DNA of 35,339 nt, from assembly GCA_023423045.1 (NCBI GenBank), contig JAFAGA010000092.1, positions 1 through 35,339 on the forward strand, in the 5' to 3' direction. Source of the DNA: Bacillota bacterium. GTDB taxonomy: Bacteria > Bacillota > Clostridia > Lachnospirales > Lachnospiraceae. The notes under the pieces were generated by a model. It did no database searches. It worked only from the letters and a program-made list of their open reading frames with translations, and was not told the origin of the DNA. Below, piece by piece: positions 8,281-15,981 of the stretch (positions are counted from its first letter, which is position 1; each line of letters opens with the position of its first letter). The translations under genes were made by a program, and so were the position numbers.

Positions 8281-8811
8281 ATGCAGGAATTAATTTCAAT
8301 GTATCCCGACGACAAATCCGGACTCTATGCCCTCTTACAGGAGCAGCTTCTTGCCCTGCTTGAGGGTGAATATCATGTCATTCCCAATCTCAGCAATGCT
8401 TCCGCCCTTCTTAACGGAGCATTAAAGGACATTAACTGGGTAGGGTTTTATCTGAGACAAAACCATTGGCAGAAAACCGATGGTTCTGAACTTATGGACA
8501 GTGGTGATGAATTGCTCCTGGGTCCCTTTCAGGGGAAGCCGGCCTGTGTTCATATCCCTATCGGCAAGGGAGTATGCGGCACTGCTGCCATGCAAAATTC
8601 CACCCTATTGGTGCCCGACGTTCATTCTTTCCCAGGTCACATCGCCTGTGACAGCGCTTCCCGCTCCGAGATCGTAATTCCTATCCGTTCCCGGGACAAG
8701 GTGGTGGGAGTACTGGATATCGACAGCCCGATCCTATCCCGCTTTGACGAGGAGGATCGGCAAGGATTAGAGGCATTTGTAAGAATTCTTGAGCAAAGCT
8801 GCCACTGGTAG
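8281..8811 (+). CDS. msrC: Free methionine-R-sulfoxide reductase (GAF domain)
   Basis: A single GAF-domain protein of 176 residues that reduces free methionine-R-sulfoxide in the cytoplasm. Cysteines at residues 89, 99 and 123 have the spacing (10 and 24) of the three cysteines of the fRMsr family, in the contexts KPACVHIPIGKGVCGTAA and HIACDSASRSEIVIP. DINWVGFYL and VVGVLDIDSP are further family landmarks. An AAGGAG site precedes the ATG. It is the last gene of the 7108-8811 unit; its link to the two upstream genes is positional only. Confidence 0.9.
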   Translation: MQELISMYPDDKSGLYALLQEQLLALLEGEYHVIPNLSNASALLNGALKDINWVGFYLRQNHWQKTDGSELMDSGDELLLGPFQGKPACVHIPIGKGVCGTAAMQNSTLLVPDVHSFPGHIACDSASRSEIVIPIRSRDKVVGVLDIDSPILSRFDEEDRQGLEAFVRILEQSCHW

Positions 8812-8824
8812 GTTGATTGCATTA

Positions 8825-8850
8825 AGAGCTGCGGGCAATCCCGCAGCTCT
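8825..8850. terminator. Hairpin between convergent genes
   Basis: A perfect 11-base stem, AGAGCTGCGGG and CCCGCAGCTCT, with a 4-base loop CAAT. It lies between the ends of the fRMsr gene and the leftward kinase gene. Neither side has a real T-run, so it may be a weak bidirectional terminator or an RNA-end stabiliser. Confidence 0.6.
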
Positions 8851-8873
8851 ACTATATTACTGGATTTTCTATG

Positions 8874-9377
8874 TTACTGGGTCTTCTGCAGTGTATCTTT
8901 TATCTTATCCATCAGCTCTTCCATGTCAAGATCTTCCGCCTCAATAATAATGTGGGCGTATTTTTCATACAGGGGACAGCGCTCCTTATATAAAGACTGC
9001 AGCGTTTGCCCTTCCCGGAAAACCACTCCCCGCTGCTTGATATTTCCCAATCTCTTGCTGATGGTACGATAACTGAGCTTAATATATACAACCGTTCCTA
9101 TCTTTCTCAGATGCTCCATCGCCTTTTCCCCGTAGATCACACTTCCGCCGGTGGCAATAACCGTACGGTCTGCCCGGATATTGCTGTTAACCTGTTCCTC
9201 TACCGCAATCAGTCCGTCCAATCCGTCTCTCTCAATAATATCCTTTAACAGGCATTTCTCCTGCTCCTGAATGAGCAGGTCCGAATCTATAAAATGATAG
9301 CCCATCACCTTGGCCAAAATAACCCCGACCGTACTTTTGCCGGCTCCCGGCATACCGATTAACACAATATTATTCAT
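8874..9377 (-). CDS. Shikimate-kinase-like P-loop kinase
   Basis: A 167-residue P-loop kinase resembling AroK throughout: GMPGAGKST (residues 8-16), FIDSDLLI (29-36, with the two Asp), a lid-type stretch near 114-130, and RCPLYEKYA (133-141). AroK phosphorylates shikimate in chorismate synthesis. However, the usual FRxxE, whose Arg holds shikimate, reads LIAVE here (56-60), and the GGG motif reads GGS (77-79). The ATP-binding part is therefore intact, but two substrate-contact positions differ. No other aro gene is nearby. It may be a shikimate kinase homologue with another substrate. The start at 9377 follows AAGGAAGGA; an ATG six codons earlier would overlap that site. Confidence 0.75.
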   Translation of the reverse strand: MNNIVLIGMPGAGKSTVGVILAKVMGYHFIDSDLLIQEQEKCLLKDIIERDGLDGLIAVEEQVNSNIRADRTVIATGGSVIYGEKAMEHLRKIGTVVYIKLSYRTISKRLGNIKQRGVVFREGQTLQSLYKERCPLYEKYAHIIIEAEDLDMEELMDKIKDTLQKTQ

Positions 9378-9601
9378 TGAATATCCTTCCTTCAACTGAT
9401 ATTATTTTATGCCCTGCGCTTATCCCGTAATCTGCTTTTGGCCCTTCTCCGTGACACAGTCTTATCTGACAAGTATAATATAATCCCCGGCAATTATCCA
9501 GCAGAAAAATATGTGCTGCACAGTATTATAGTTATCTTCTGCCCTTGCATTGAAGAGTTCTTTCCATGAACCCTGAGAAGAAGTATCATAAAACACAGAT
9601 T

Positions 9602-9630
9602 TTGCATCCCGCCGCTCTATGTGATATAAT
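9602..9630 (+). promoter_or_regulatory. Promoter for the 9662-10710 gene pair
   Basis: TTGCAT (9602-9607) and a perfect TATAAT (9625-9630) are spaced by 17 bases, 32 bases before the start codon. The remaining intergenic sequence between 9378 and 9600 shows nothing else convincing. Confidence 0.72.
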
Positions 9631-9661
9631 AGCAGAAAAAATATAATCGTGAGGTACATAC

Positions 9662-9952
9662 ATGGCACAATTATTTGAAGCAGTGATGGTAATCAGCTTC
9701 GGTATATCCTGGCCGACATCCATTATCAAATCCTACACTTCCCGCACTGCCAAAGGAAAAAGCATCGTTTTCTTATGCTTTATACTGATTGGATATATTT
9801 TTGGTGTTGCGTCAAAATTCCTCTCCGGCAATCTCACCTATGTTGTTGCCTTTTATATCCTGAATCTGGTTATGGTATCTATTGATTTATGTCTGTACTT
9901 CAGAAACAGGAAGCTGGATCAGCGCAATGAAAGAGGGGAGGCTGCCTTATGA
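9662..9952 (+). CDS. Small PQ-loop/SemiSWEET-like membrane protein
   Basis: A 96-residue protein with three predicted membrane helices (about residues 5-22, 34-53, 58-80) and a basic tail. The stretch GISWPTSIIKSYTSRTAKGKS (14-34) resembles the loop after helix 1 of PQ-loop/SemiSWEET proteins, which work as dimers and move small solutes such as sugars. The substrate cannot be deduced. The start follows a GAGG site. Its stop overlaps the next ATG in an ATGA arrangement, so translation of the two is coupled. Confidence 0.7.
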   Translation: MAQLFEAVMVISFGISWPTSIIKSYTSRTAKGKSIVFLCFILIGYIFGVASKFLSGNLTYVVAFYILNLVMVSIDLCLYFRNRKLDQRNERGEAAL

Positions 9953-10710
9953 TTCGAATTCTTGCCATAGGAAACAGCTTTTCCCAGGATGCCACCGCTT
10001 ATCTGCACCAAATTGCAAAAGCCGGCGGCAGGGATTGTATGGTGGTTAATCTTTATATCGGAGGCTGCTCTTTGAAAACCCACTGGAACAACATTCTCTC
10101 CGATGCCGCCTTGTATGAATATGAACTGAACGGTAATTTTACCGGGCGGATGATATCCATTAAGGAGGCCCTGGTCCAGGAGCCCTGGGATTATATTACA
10201 CTGCAGCAGGTCAGCGGTGACAGCGGTATCTGGGATACCTATCATCCCTATATCACCTCGGTTGCCGATTATGTTAGGCAGTATGCACCGTCCGCGGAGC
10301 TTTTGCTGCATCAGACCTGGGCTTATGAGACCGATTCGCAGCACCCGGATTATATCAATTATAACTGCGACCAGAATACAATGTATCAGGCGATCATTCG
10401 AACTTACAAACACCTGTCGGAGCAGCTGTCCCTTCGGGTCATTCCCTGCGGGGAAGTGATTCAGGCTCTTCGCTCCGGATCCCCTTTTGATTATGGGAAT
10501 GGCGGCATCAGCCTGTGCCGGGACGGTTTTCATATGAATTTCGTCCAAGGCAGATATGCGCTTGCTGCCACCTGGTATGTCTTTCTTTTTCGGAGCAGCC
10601 CCTCTGCTAATTCCTACCTGCCGCCCTCCGAGATCTCTGCCCCGGTACTGCGGACACAATTGGAAACCATCAAGGAAACTGTGATGGACATAGTAGGAAG
10701 CCTCTGGTAA
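9949..10710 (+). CDS. DUF4886 family protein (SGNH-hydrolase-like)
   Basis: A 253-residue protein beginning RILAIGNSFSQDATAYLHQIA. The GNSFS motif near the N terminus, the Gly-rich VNLYIGGCSLKTHW stretch, WDYITLQQVSG and a late DGFHMN (Asp-His type pair) give the outline of SGNH/GDSL hydrolases. DUF4886 members are mostly uncharacterised; some lie near carbohydrate genes. No signal peptide is seen, so it is probably cytoplasmic. It overlaps the upstream membrane protein gene by 4 bases. Substrate unknown; an esterase acting on acylated sugars is one guess. Confidence 0.8.
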   Translation: MIRILAIGNSFSQDATAYLHQIAKAGGRDCMVVNLYIGGCSLKTHWNNILSDAALYEYELNGNFTGRMISIKEALVQEPWDYITLQQVSGDSGIWDTYHPYITSVADYVRQYAPSAELLLHQTWAYETDSQHPDYINYNCDQNTMYQAIIRTYKHLSEQLSLRVIPCGEVIQALRSGSPFDYGNGGISLCRDGFHMNFVQGRYALAATWYVFLFRSSPSANSYLPPSEISAPVLRTQLETIKETVMDIVGSLW

Positions 10711-10713
10711 ATA

Positions 10714-10735
10714 AAGAGTCCGCGAGCGGACTCTT
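10714..10735 (+). terminator. Hairpin after the DUF4886 gene
   Basis: AAGAGTCCGC and GCGGACTCTT form a perfect stem with almost no loop (four bases if the last pair opens). It begins 4 bases after the stop codon and has no strong T-run. Confidence 0.5.
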
Positions 10736-10786
10736 GCGCTGCCTCGTAGGAATAGGCATGCTTTCGGATATTTCCGGATATCTCAG

Positions 10787-10848
10787 AAAGAGATGCTGTA
10801 AAACAGGAGAAGCAATTCATTCCGCCCTGTATTACAGCATCTCTTTTT
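10787..10848. terminator. Long-stem bidirectional terminator
   Basis: Two 21-base arms (10787-10807 and 10825-10845) pair with one mismatch and are followed by TTTTT (10844-10848) on the plus strand. It lies between the DUF4886 gene and the end of galT, so it can end transcription from both sides. The stem is unusually long for a simple terminator. Confidence 0.75.
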
Positions 10849-10871
10849 CAGATATTTGATTTTAAATAATT

Positions 10872-12407
10872 TTATATTACGGAGATAAATCTATCAAAGG
10901 CTGCCTGCCCCTCCGGCGTTCTCTTATATACACCGGCATGCTCCAGAACCTGGCAGAACACCTTACCTATTTCATCCTGAAGAATACCGTCTATATTTTC
11001 TTTAGTAAACTCAGGATAACCGGCCGCAAATTCCTCAGCCCAATCCGCATGCTTTACAATCAACTCATTGGAACGGATATCCCTGCCCTCCAGCAGATAT
11101 TGGCTTAACAGGCCTATTTCTTCCTTAAGCCTTGCCGGCAGCACTGCCAGGCCCATAACCTCAATTAAGCCGATGTTCTCTTTCTTAATATGATGAAGTT
11201 CGCTATGGGGATGATACAATCCGAGAGGATGCTCCTCTGTGGTCAGATTATTGCGAAGCACAAGATCCATCTCATACTTCTCTCCCCGCTTGCGAGCGAT
11301 GGGTGTTATGGTGTTATGGGGCTCACTCCCGGTAAATGCGTGAACACAGACAGCTTCATCCGTATATCCCCGCCATCTGTTCAGAATATGGTCGGACAGC
11401 TCTACCAATCGGCTATCATCCTCACAACGAAGGCGTAAAACCGACATAGGCCACCGCACCACGCCTGCTTCCACATCCTCGAAGCCGGGAACCGTGAAAT
11501 GCCGCTCCATGGGAGCCTTAGCCATCGCAAACTCATAATTGCCTCCCTGGAAATGGTCATGGCTCAGAATCGATCCGCCCACAATCGGAAGATCTGCATT
11601 GGAACCCACAAAGTAATGGGGAAACTGCTTTACAAAATCCAGGAGCTTGCGAAATGCCGCCCGATTGATCTGCATCGGAGTATGCTCCATATTAAATACG
11701 ATGCAATGCTCATTATAATATACATAGGGCGAATATTGGAAGCCCCAGTCCTGTCCGTTAATTCGAATCGGGATGATCCGGTGATTCTGCCTCGCCGGGT
11801 GGTCCATCCTTCCGGCATAGCCCACATTCTCCGGGCATAGCAGACATTTGGGATAACCGCTCTGCTTTGCCAGCTTAGCTGCCGCAATTGCCTTAGGATC
11901 CTTCTCCGGCTTGGACAGATTGATGGTAATATCAATATCACCGTATTCTGTAGCCGTAACCCACTTTACATCCTTCTTAATCCGATATCTTCTTATATAA
12001 TCCGTATCCTGGCTGAATTTGTAGTAATCATCCGTCGCCTTCCTGGCAGATTCCCGATACAGCTCCCGGAAACGCTTTGTAACCACGCTGGGGGGCGGTG
12101 TCAGAACACCCATGATTTTGGTATCAAACAGGTCACGGGCTGCAATCCCATCTTCTTTGATCAGGCCCTGCTCACAGGCATAATCCAGCATGGAGCCCAG
12201 TATTTTCTCCAGTTCCATACCCTGGGAGCAAGTCTCTGCCAGATTCACCTCAGCCTTTACTGTCTCCTGATCAGCCGTTGTCTCAGGATAATCCTCCAGA
12301 CCAAACAGCTCCAAAAGCCGGTTGGTCACATAGGTTTTATCCTCTCGTTCCATCAGCCCGGTCTCTTCTGCGTATAGAACCAGCTTCTCTATCAAATCGT
12401 AAATCAT
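10872..12407 (-). CDS. galT: Galactose-1-phosphate uridylyltransferase, Firmicutes type
   Basis: GalT exchanges UDP-glucose and galactose-1-phosphate in the Leloir pathway. At 511 residues it is the longer class found in Bacillota, distinct from the 350-residue enterobacterial class. Typical stretches are PKCLLCPENVGYAGRMDHPARQNHR, WGFQYSPYVYYNEHCIVFN, GSNADLPIVGGSILSHDHFQGG (with the His pair) and HNTITPIARKRG. It starts 17 bases after the galE stop and ends the leftward galKET operon. The ribosome binding site is weak (AAAGGCTG, 9 bases before the ATG), so translation may depend on coupling to galE. Confidence 0.96.
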   Translation of the reverse strand: MIYDLIEKLVLYAEETGLMEREDKTYVTNRLLELFGLEDYPETTADQETVKAEVNLAETCSQGMELEKILGSMLDYACEQGLIKEDGIAARDLFDTKIMGVLTPPPSVVTKRFRELYRESARKATDDYYKFSQDTDYIRRYRIKKDVKWVTATEYGDIDITINLSKPEKDPKAIAAAKLAKQSGYPKCLLCPENVGYAGRMDHPARQNHRIIPIRINGQDWGFQYSPYVYYNEHCIVFNMEHTPMQINRAAFRKLLDFVKQFPHYFVGSNADLPIVGGSILSHDHFQGGNYEFAMAKAPMERHFTVPGFEDVEAGVVRWPMSVLRLRCEDDSRLVELSDHILNRWRGYTDEAVCVHAFTGSEPHNTITPIARKRGEKYEMDLVLRNNLTTEEHPLGLYHPHSELHHIKKENIGLIEVMGLAVLPARLKEEIGLLSQYLLEGRDIRSNELIVKHADWAEEFAAGYPEFTKENIDGILQDEIGKVFCQVLEHAGVYKRTPEGQAAFDRFISVI

Positions 12408-12424
12408 ATTCGTTCTCAGCCTTT

Positions 12425-13414
12425 CTAATTGTGGTAGCCGTGAGGATGAGCCTTATGCCACTTCCAGGCGGAAGCAATAATTTCCTCTAAATCCCCATGC
12501 TTCGGCTGCCATCCCAGCACCGTCCTGGCCTTCTCGCTGGAGGCAATGAGCTTCGCCGGATCACCGGCCCGTCTTGGAACCACCTCGGCCTTGATGGGAT
12601 GACCCGTCACTTTTCTGGCCGCTTCAATCACTTCCTGCACCGTAAAGCCAACCCCGTTCCCAAGGTTGAAAATATTGCTCCCGTTGCCCTTCATCAGGTA
12701 TTCCACAGCCAGGATATGCGCCTGAGCCAGATCCGTTACATGGATATAATCGCGTACGCAGGTGCCGTCCTTCGTATCGTAGTCCTCACCATAGATGCTG
12801 ATGACTTCTCTCTGCCCGTTGGGAACCTGGAGAATCAGCGGAATTAAATGGGATTCCGGATTATGCGCCTCGCCGATGGTTCCGCTCTTATGCGCTCCGC
12901 AGGCATTGAAATAACGCAGGGATACAAAGGTGATCCCATGGGCCAGTGAGGTCCAGTGGAACATTCTCTCCATAGAAAGCTTTGTTTCACCATAGGTGTT
13001 CGTCGGCATAGTACGGTCCGTCTCCAGAATCGGGACCCGTTCCGGCTCTCCGTAAGTGGCAGCCGTGGAAGAGAATACAATCTTATCCACCTTATGAGCC
13101 ACCATGGATTCCAGCAGCACCTTCGTTCCGCACAGGTTATTGTCATAATATTTTAACGGATCCACCATGCTTTCGCCTACCAGGGAATTGGCTGCAAAAT
13201 GAATCACCGCATCAATCTTCTCCCGGTCAAATACCTTGTCTACAAAGCTCCGGTCCCGGATATCCCCCTGATAGAATCTTGCCTTCGGATGCACCGCTTC
13301 CAGATAGCCTGTTTCCAGATTATCTGCAATTACAACATCCTCTCCTCGTTCTATTAACTCATATGCGGTATGGGAGCCAATATAGCCCGCACCGCCAAGC
13401 ACTAAAATTGTCAT
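12425..13414 (-). CDS. galE: UDP-glucose 4-epimerase
   Basis: GalE interconverts UDP-galactose and UDP-glucose using tightly bound NAD+. It is a 329-residue short-chain dehydrogenase-type protein. GGAGYIGS (7-14) is the NAD-binding glycine motif, FSSTAATYG contains the active-site Ser/Thr region, and YGETK (141-145) holds the catalytic Tyr and Lys. NACGAH and VRDYIHVTDLAQAH are further GalE signatures. It lies 29 bases after galK and 17 bases before galT in the same operon. Confidence 0.96.
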   Translation of the reverse strand: MTILVLGGAGYIGSHTAYELIERGEDVVIADNLETGYLEAVHPKARFYQGDIRDRSFVDKVFDREKIDAVIHFAANSLVGESMVDPLKYYDNNLCGTKVLLESMVAHKVDKIVFSSTAATYGEPERVPILETDRTMPTNTYGETKLSMERMFHWTSLAHGITFVSLRYFNACGAHKSGTIGEAHNPESHLIPLILQVPNGQREVISIYGEDYDTKDGTCVRDYIHVTDLAQAHILAVEYLMKGNGSNIFNLGNGVGFTVQEVIEAARKVTGHPIKAEVVPRRAGDPAKLIASSEKARTVLGWQPKHGDLEEIIASAWKWHKAHPHGYHN

Positions 13415-13443
13415 ACTGTCTAACCTCCATTTCGCCCTGTTAT

Positions 13444-14607
13444 CTATAAAATAATCGGGCCGTCACCGACTTCTACCACATAGAAGGCTGCGGGATAACC
13501 TATTTTCTCAATGTATTCTTTACCTACATTTTGAATAAACGCTTCTACCGCATCTTCCTTTACAATACTGACCGCACAACCTCCGAAGCCCGCGCCTGTC
13601 ATTCTCGCTCCAATCACTCCCTCTTGCTTCAGGGCCGCTTCAACGATGGTATCCAGTTCCATTCCTGTTACCTCATAATCATGCCGCAGGGATTCATGAG
13701 AAGCAATCATCAGCTGTCCAAAGAGCTTCAAATCATTATTCTTTAAAGCCTCTACCGCTTTTATCGTCCTCTGGTTCTCATACACGGCATGCTTCGCACG
13801 ATTTCTTTCCACCGGATTCTGGATTGTCATCTTATATTCTTCGAATTGTTCCTCCGTCAGCTCGCCCAGAGAAGTCACCGGCAGCACCTTCTGAAGATCA
13901 CGAAGCGCCGATTCACACTCGCTCCTTCTCTCATTGTACTTAGAATCCCCAAGGCCGCGCTTCTTATTGGTATTCATAATTACAATCTTGGCTCCGCCAA
14001 GTGCAAGAGGAGCGTATTCATAGGACAGATCCGCCGTATCCAGGAAAATGGCATGATCTTTCTTTCCCATGGCTACCGCAAACTGATCCATGATGCCGCA
14101 GTTCACGCCGTTAAAATTATTCTCCGAATACTGGCTGAACAAAGCAATCTCCGTATTGGTCATCTCTAAGCCAAACAGATTCTTAAGAACAAAGCCGGTC
14201 AATACCTCCAGGGAAGCGGAGGAGGACAACCCCGAAGCATTGGGAATATTTCCGAAGTATAATATATCCATGCCGCTTGGAATGGAATAACCTTTCTTTT
14301 GCAGTGTCCAGACCACACCCTTGGGATAATTCGTCCAGTTATCTTCCTTTATGAATTCCAGCTTACCAAGCTGACTCTCCATCACTCCAAGATCCTTAAA
14401 ATTCAAAGAATAAAAACGCAGCTTATCGTCATCCCTCTTTCTGGCAACCGCGTAGGTTCCGATGGTCAGCGCACACGGAAATACATGGCCTCCGTTATAG
14501 TCGGTGTGCTCTCCGATCAGATTAACTCTTCCGGGAGCAAAATAAACCTGGTACTCACCGCCACCGCCAAAAATCTCTTCGAATTTCTGAAGTAATTCCT
14601 TCTTCAT
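13444..14607 (-). CDS. galK: Galactokinase
   Basis: GalK phosphorylates alpha-D-galactose at C1, the entry step of the Leloir pathway. The 387-residue GHMP kinase shows the galactokinase signature PGRVNLIGEHTDYN (25-38), the ATP-binding GLSSSASLE and GARMTGAGFGGCAV near the C terminus. AAGGAG lies 8 bases before the ATG. It is the first gene of galKET, with its own promoter (14689-14717) just after the end of the ArsR-type gene and a palindromic operator candidate in its leader. Confidence 0.97.
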   Translation of the reverse strand: MKKELLQKFEEIFGGGGEYQVYFAPGRVNLIGEHTDYNGGHVFPCALTIGTYAVARKRDDDKLRFYSLNFKDLGVMESQLGKLEFIKEDNWTNYPKGVVWTLQKKGYSIPSGMDILYFGNIPNASGLSSSASLEVLTGFVLKNLFGLEMTNTEIALFSQYSENNFNGVNCGIMDQFAVAMGKKDHAIFLDTADLSYEYAPLALGGAKIVIMNTNKKRGLGDSKYNERRSECESALRDLQKVLPVTSLGELTEEQFEEYKMTIQNPVERNRAKHAVYENQRTIKAVEALKNNDLKLFGQLMIASHESLRHDYEVTGMELDTIVEAALKQEGVIGARMTGAGFGGCAVSIVKEDAVEAFIQNVGKEYIEKIGYPAAFYVVEVGDGPIIL

Positions 14608-14657
14608 ATCGCAATCTCCTTTTCCTAACTGTCAGCAGTTTATTTATTACATTATTT

Positions 14658-14671
14658 ATGTTTTATAACAT
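14658..14671. promoter_or_regulatory. Palindromic operator candidate in the galK leader
   Basis: ATGTT-TTAT-AACAT, a 14-base inverted repeat lying 18 bases downstream of the galK -10 box. Twelve of thirteen bases match the ATGTTTTAAAACA palindrome upstream of the ArsR-type gene (15714-15726), which suggests one regulator acts on both. Confidence 0.55.
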
Positions 14672-14688
14672 TATTGTTGTTTGTTTAT

Positions 14689-14717
14689 ATCATACTACGC
14701 TTCTTATTATTTGTAAA
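14689..14717 (-). promoter_or_regulatory. Promoter of galKET
   Basis: Read on the minus strand, TTTACA (14712-14717) and TATGAT (14689-14694) are spaced by 17 bases. The -35 box is 17 bases after the stop of the upstream regulator gene, so the gal operon can be transcribed independently of it. Confidence 0.7.
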
Positions 14718-14733
14718 GAGCTCTAAAATATTT

Positions 14734-15663
14734 TTACTCCTTTTTAAATATCAGCTTCATAACAATCGGCTGTGCATAGTCTCCGAAGGCCTCTCCAAAG
14801 AGATTCATTCCTCCCCGATGCTTTGCATCCTCCTTGATCCCAATCCTCACAGAGATATAATCTTTCCCGCCAAGCCCAAATTCCGGCAGGCTCCTGTTCT
14901 CCACTTTCTCATCATCCAGCAGACAGCCATGGTCGGTTATGCTCCAAGTCTTAAGTATTCCATACTGAGTATTTTTATCAGGCCACCAGCCGGGGTTCAG
15001 CTTTCCCCTTCGTCCGCCGTAATCGCTCTGACTGTGCCAGGTACCCGCCTCCAGGCCATTTACCCAAAGGGTGATATCCGACGGATAATTCAAGTTGAAC
15101 TCATGATCCTCGGAGCACAGTTCCATGGATAGCTCCAACCTCTGCACCTTCTTCCCTTCCATGGCGTTGGTGGGAAAGCGGTATTCTATATATCCGTGCC
15201 CCAGCCAGATCAGCTGCGCCTCAATGCGCTCCGGCAGATAAAAACATCTGGGATCATCCTCCGCTCCTATGGGTCCCTTGCTGCTGGCCATGCCGCAGGT
15301 AGGTTTTATTTTATAATCCACATAGCTTCCGATGGGCATCTTAATAACCTCTTCATCCTGCTCCGGATTCCTGGCTGTATTCATTTCCACATAGATATGG
15401 TCCAGCACAATATGGCACAGCTTCATGGAACCTCGAATTCCCGGCTGCAGGGAGGTCTTAATCATTCCGGCCTCCTCCAGCACCTTAACATGGGCCGCTG
15501 AGGAAGAGGCCGGAATATTCAGCAATTCAGCAATTTCATTCACATTCAAATCCTTATGGCGCAGCCATCGAAGTATCTCAATCCTGGTCTCAGAGGACAA
15601 TGCCTTGGATATGGCTGCAAGATGCTCCACATCGTCTAAGTTCATTTTAATCGTCTGTATCAT
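14734..15663 (-). CDS. ArsR-type regulator with C-terminal beta-rich domain, probable gal regulator
   Basis: A 309-residue one-component regulator. Residues 8-75 form an ArsR-like winged helix (LAAISKALSSETRIEILRWL, then VNEIAELLNIPASSSAAHVKVLEEAGMI). The remaining 230 residues are not a metal-sensing region. They look beta-rich, with many Trp/Gly residues (for example SDYGGRRGKLNPGWWPD and TLWVNGLEAGTWHS), recalling a carbohydrate-binding beta-sandwich. This domain is not recognised by name. The start at 15663 follows TTGGAGA; a GTG nine codons upstream is the alternative. It precedes galKET on the same strand, and a shared palindrome upstream of both units suggests control of galactose use and of itself. 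The ligand is inferred, not shown. Confidence 0.75.
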   Translation of the reverse strand: MIQTIKMNLDDVEHLAAISKALSSETRIEILRWLRHKDLNVNEIAELLNIPASSSAAHVKVLEEAGMIKTSLQPGIRGSMKLCHIVLDHIYVEMNTARNPEQDEEVIKMPIGSYVDYKIKPTCGMASSKGPIGAEDDPRCFYLPERIEAQLIWLGHGYIEYRFPTNAMEGKKVQRLELSMELCSEDHEFNLNYPSDITLWVNGLEAGTWHSQSDYGGRRGKLNPGWWPDKNTQYGILKTWSITDHGCLLDDEKVENRSLPEFGLGGKDYISVRIGIKEDAKHRGGMNLFGEAFGDYAQPIVMKLIFKKE

Positions 15664-15713
15664 AATTCTCCAATCCATCCCATGGTACACCCATTAAGAT
15701 AATAACAAAAATG

Positions 15714-15726
15714 ATGTTTTAAAACA
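15714..15726. promoter_or_regulatory. Palindromic operator candidate upstream of the ArsR-type gene
   Basis: ATGTTTTAAAACA contains the perfect palindrome TGTTTTAAAACA, 51 bases before the start codon, and resembles the galK-leader site at 14658-14671. A second inverted repeat, TTATCA-7-TGATAA, lies at 15731-15749. A weak promoter (TTGTAG, 17 bases, TATTAT) can be drawn upstream on the minus strand. The rest of 15691-15948 holds nothing recognisable. Confidence 0.45.
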
Positions 15727-15948
15727 AATTTTATCATATACTTTGATAATATCAGTATTTCGAATAATCTACAAGTACTTTTTGGAACAAGAATACGCCT
15801 TGGCCCATTCTCGCACCGAGCGAGATCGGCCTGGCCGACATAATACCATATACAAATTTATTTGCATTACGTGCTGGGTGCGCATCCTGCCCGGCATGTG
15901 TATCCTATGTAGCACTTTTTTTACATGGTGCGTAATTTTCTATATAAC

Positions 15949-15981
15949 AAAAAAAATAGAGCGCCTGTTACTGTGCGCTCT
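15949..15981 (-). terminator. Terminator of the Lrp-type gene, overlapping its stop codon
   Basis: On the minus strand AGAGCGC (15975-15981) pairs with GCGCTCT (15958-15964) and is followed by A and eight T (15949-15956). The stop codon at 15968-15970 lies in the 10-base loop, so the hairpin overlaps the final codons of the gene. Confidence 0.85.

Noticed and set aside
9919..10659. 246-codon open frame on the minus strand opposite the DUF4886 gene
   Set aside because: The plus-strand frame has family motifs, an ATGA-coupled start and a promoter; the antisense frame has none of these.
15691..15948. Possible small gene between the ArsR-type and Lrp-type genes
   Set aside because: The 85-codon plus-strand frame has unusual composition and no ribosome binding site, so I treat it as non-coding.
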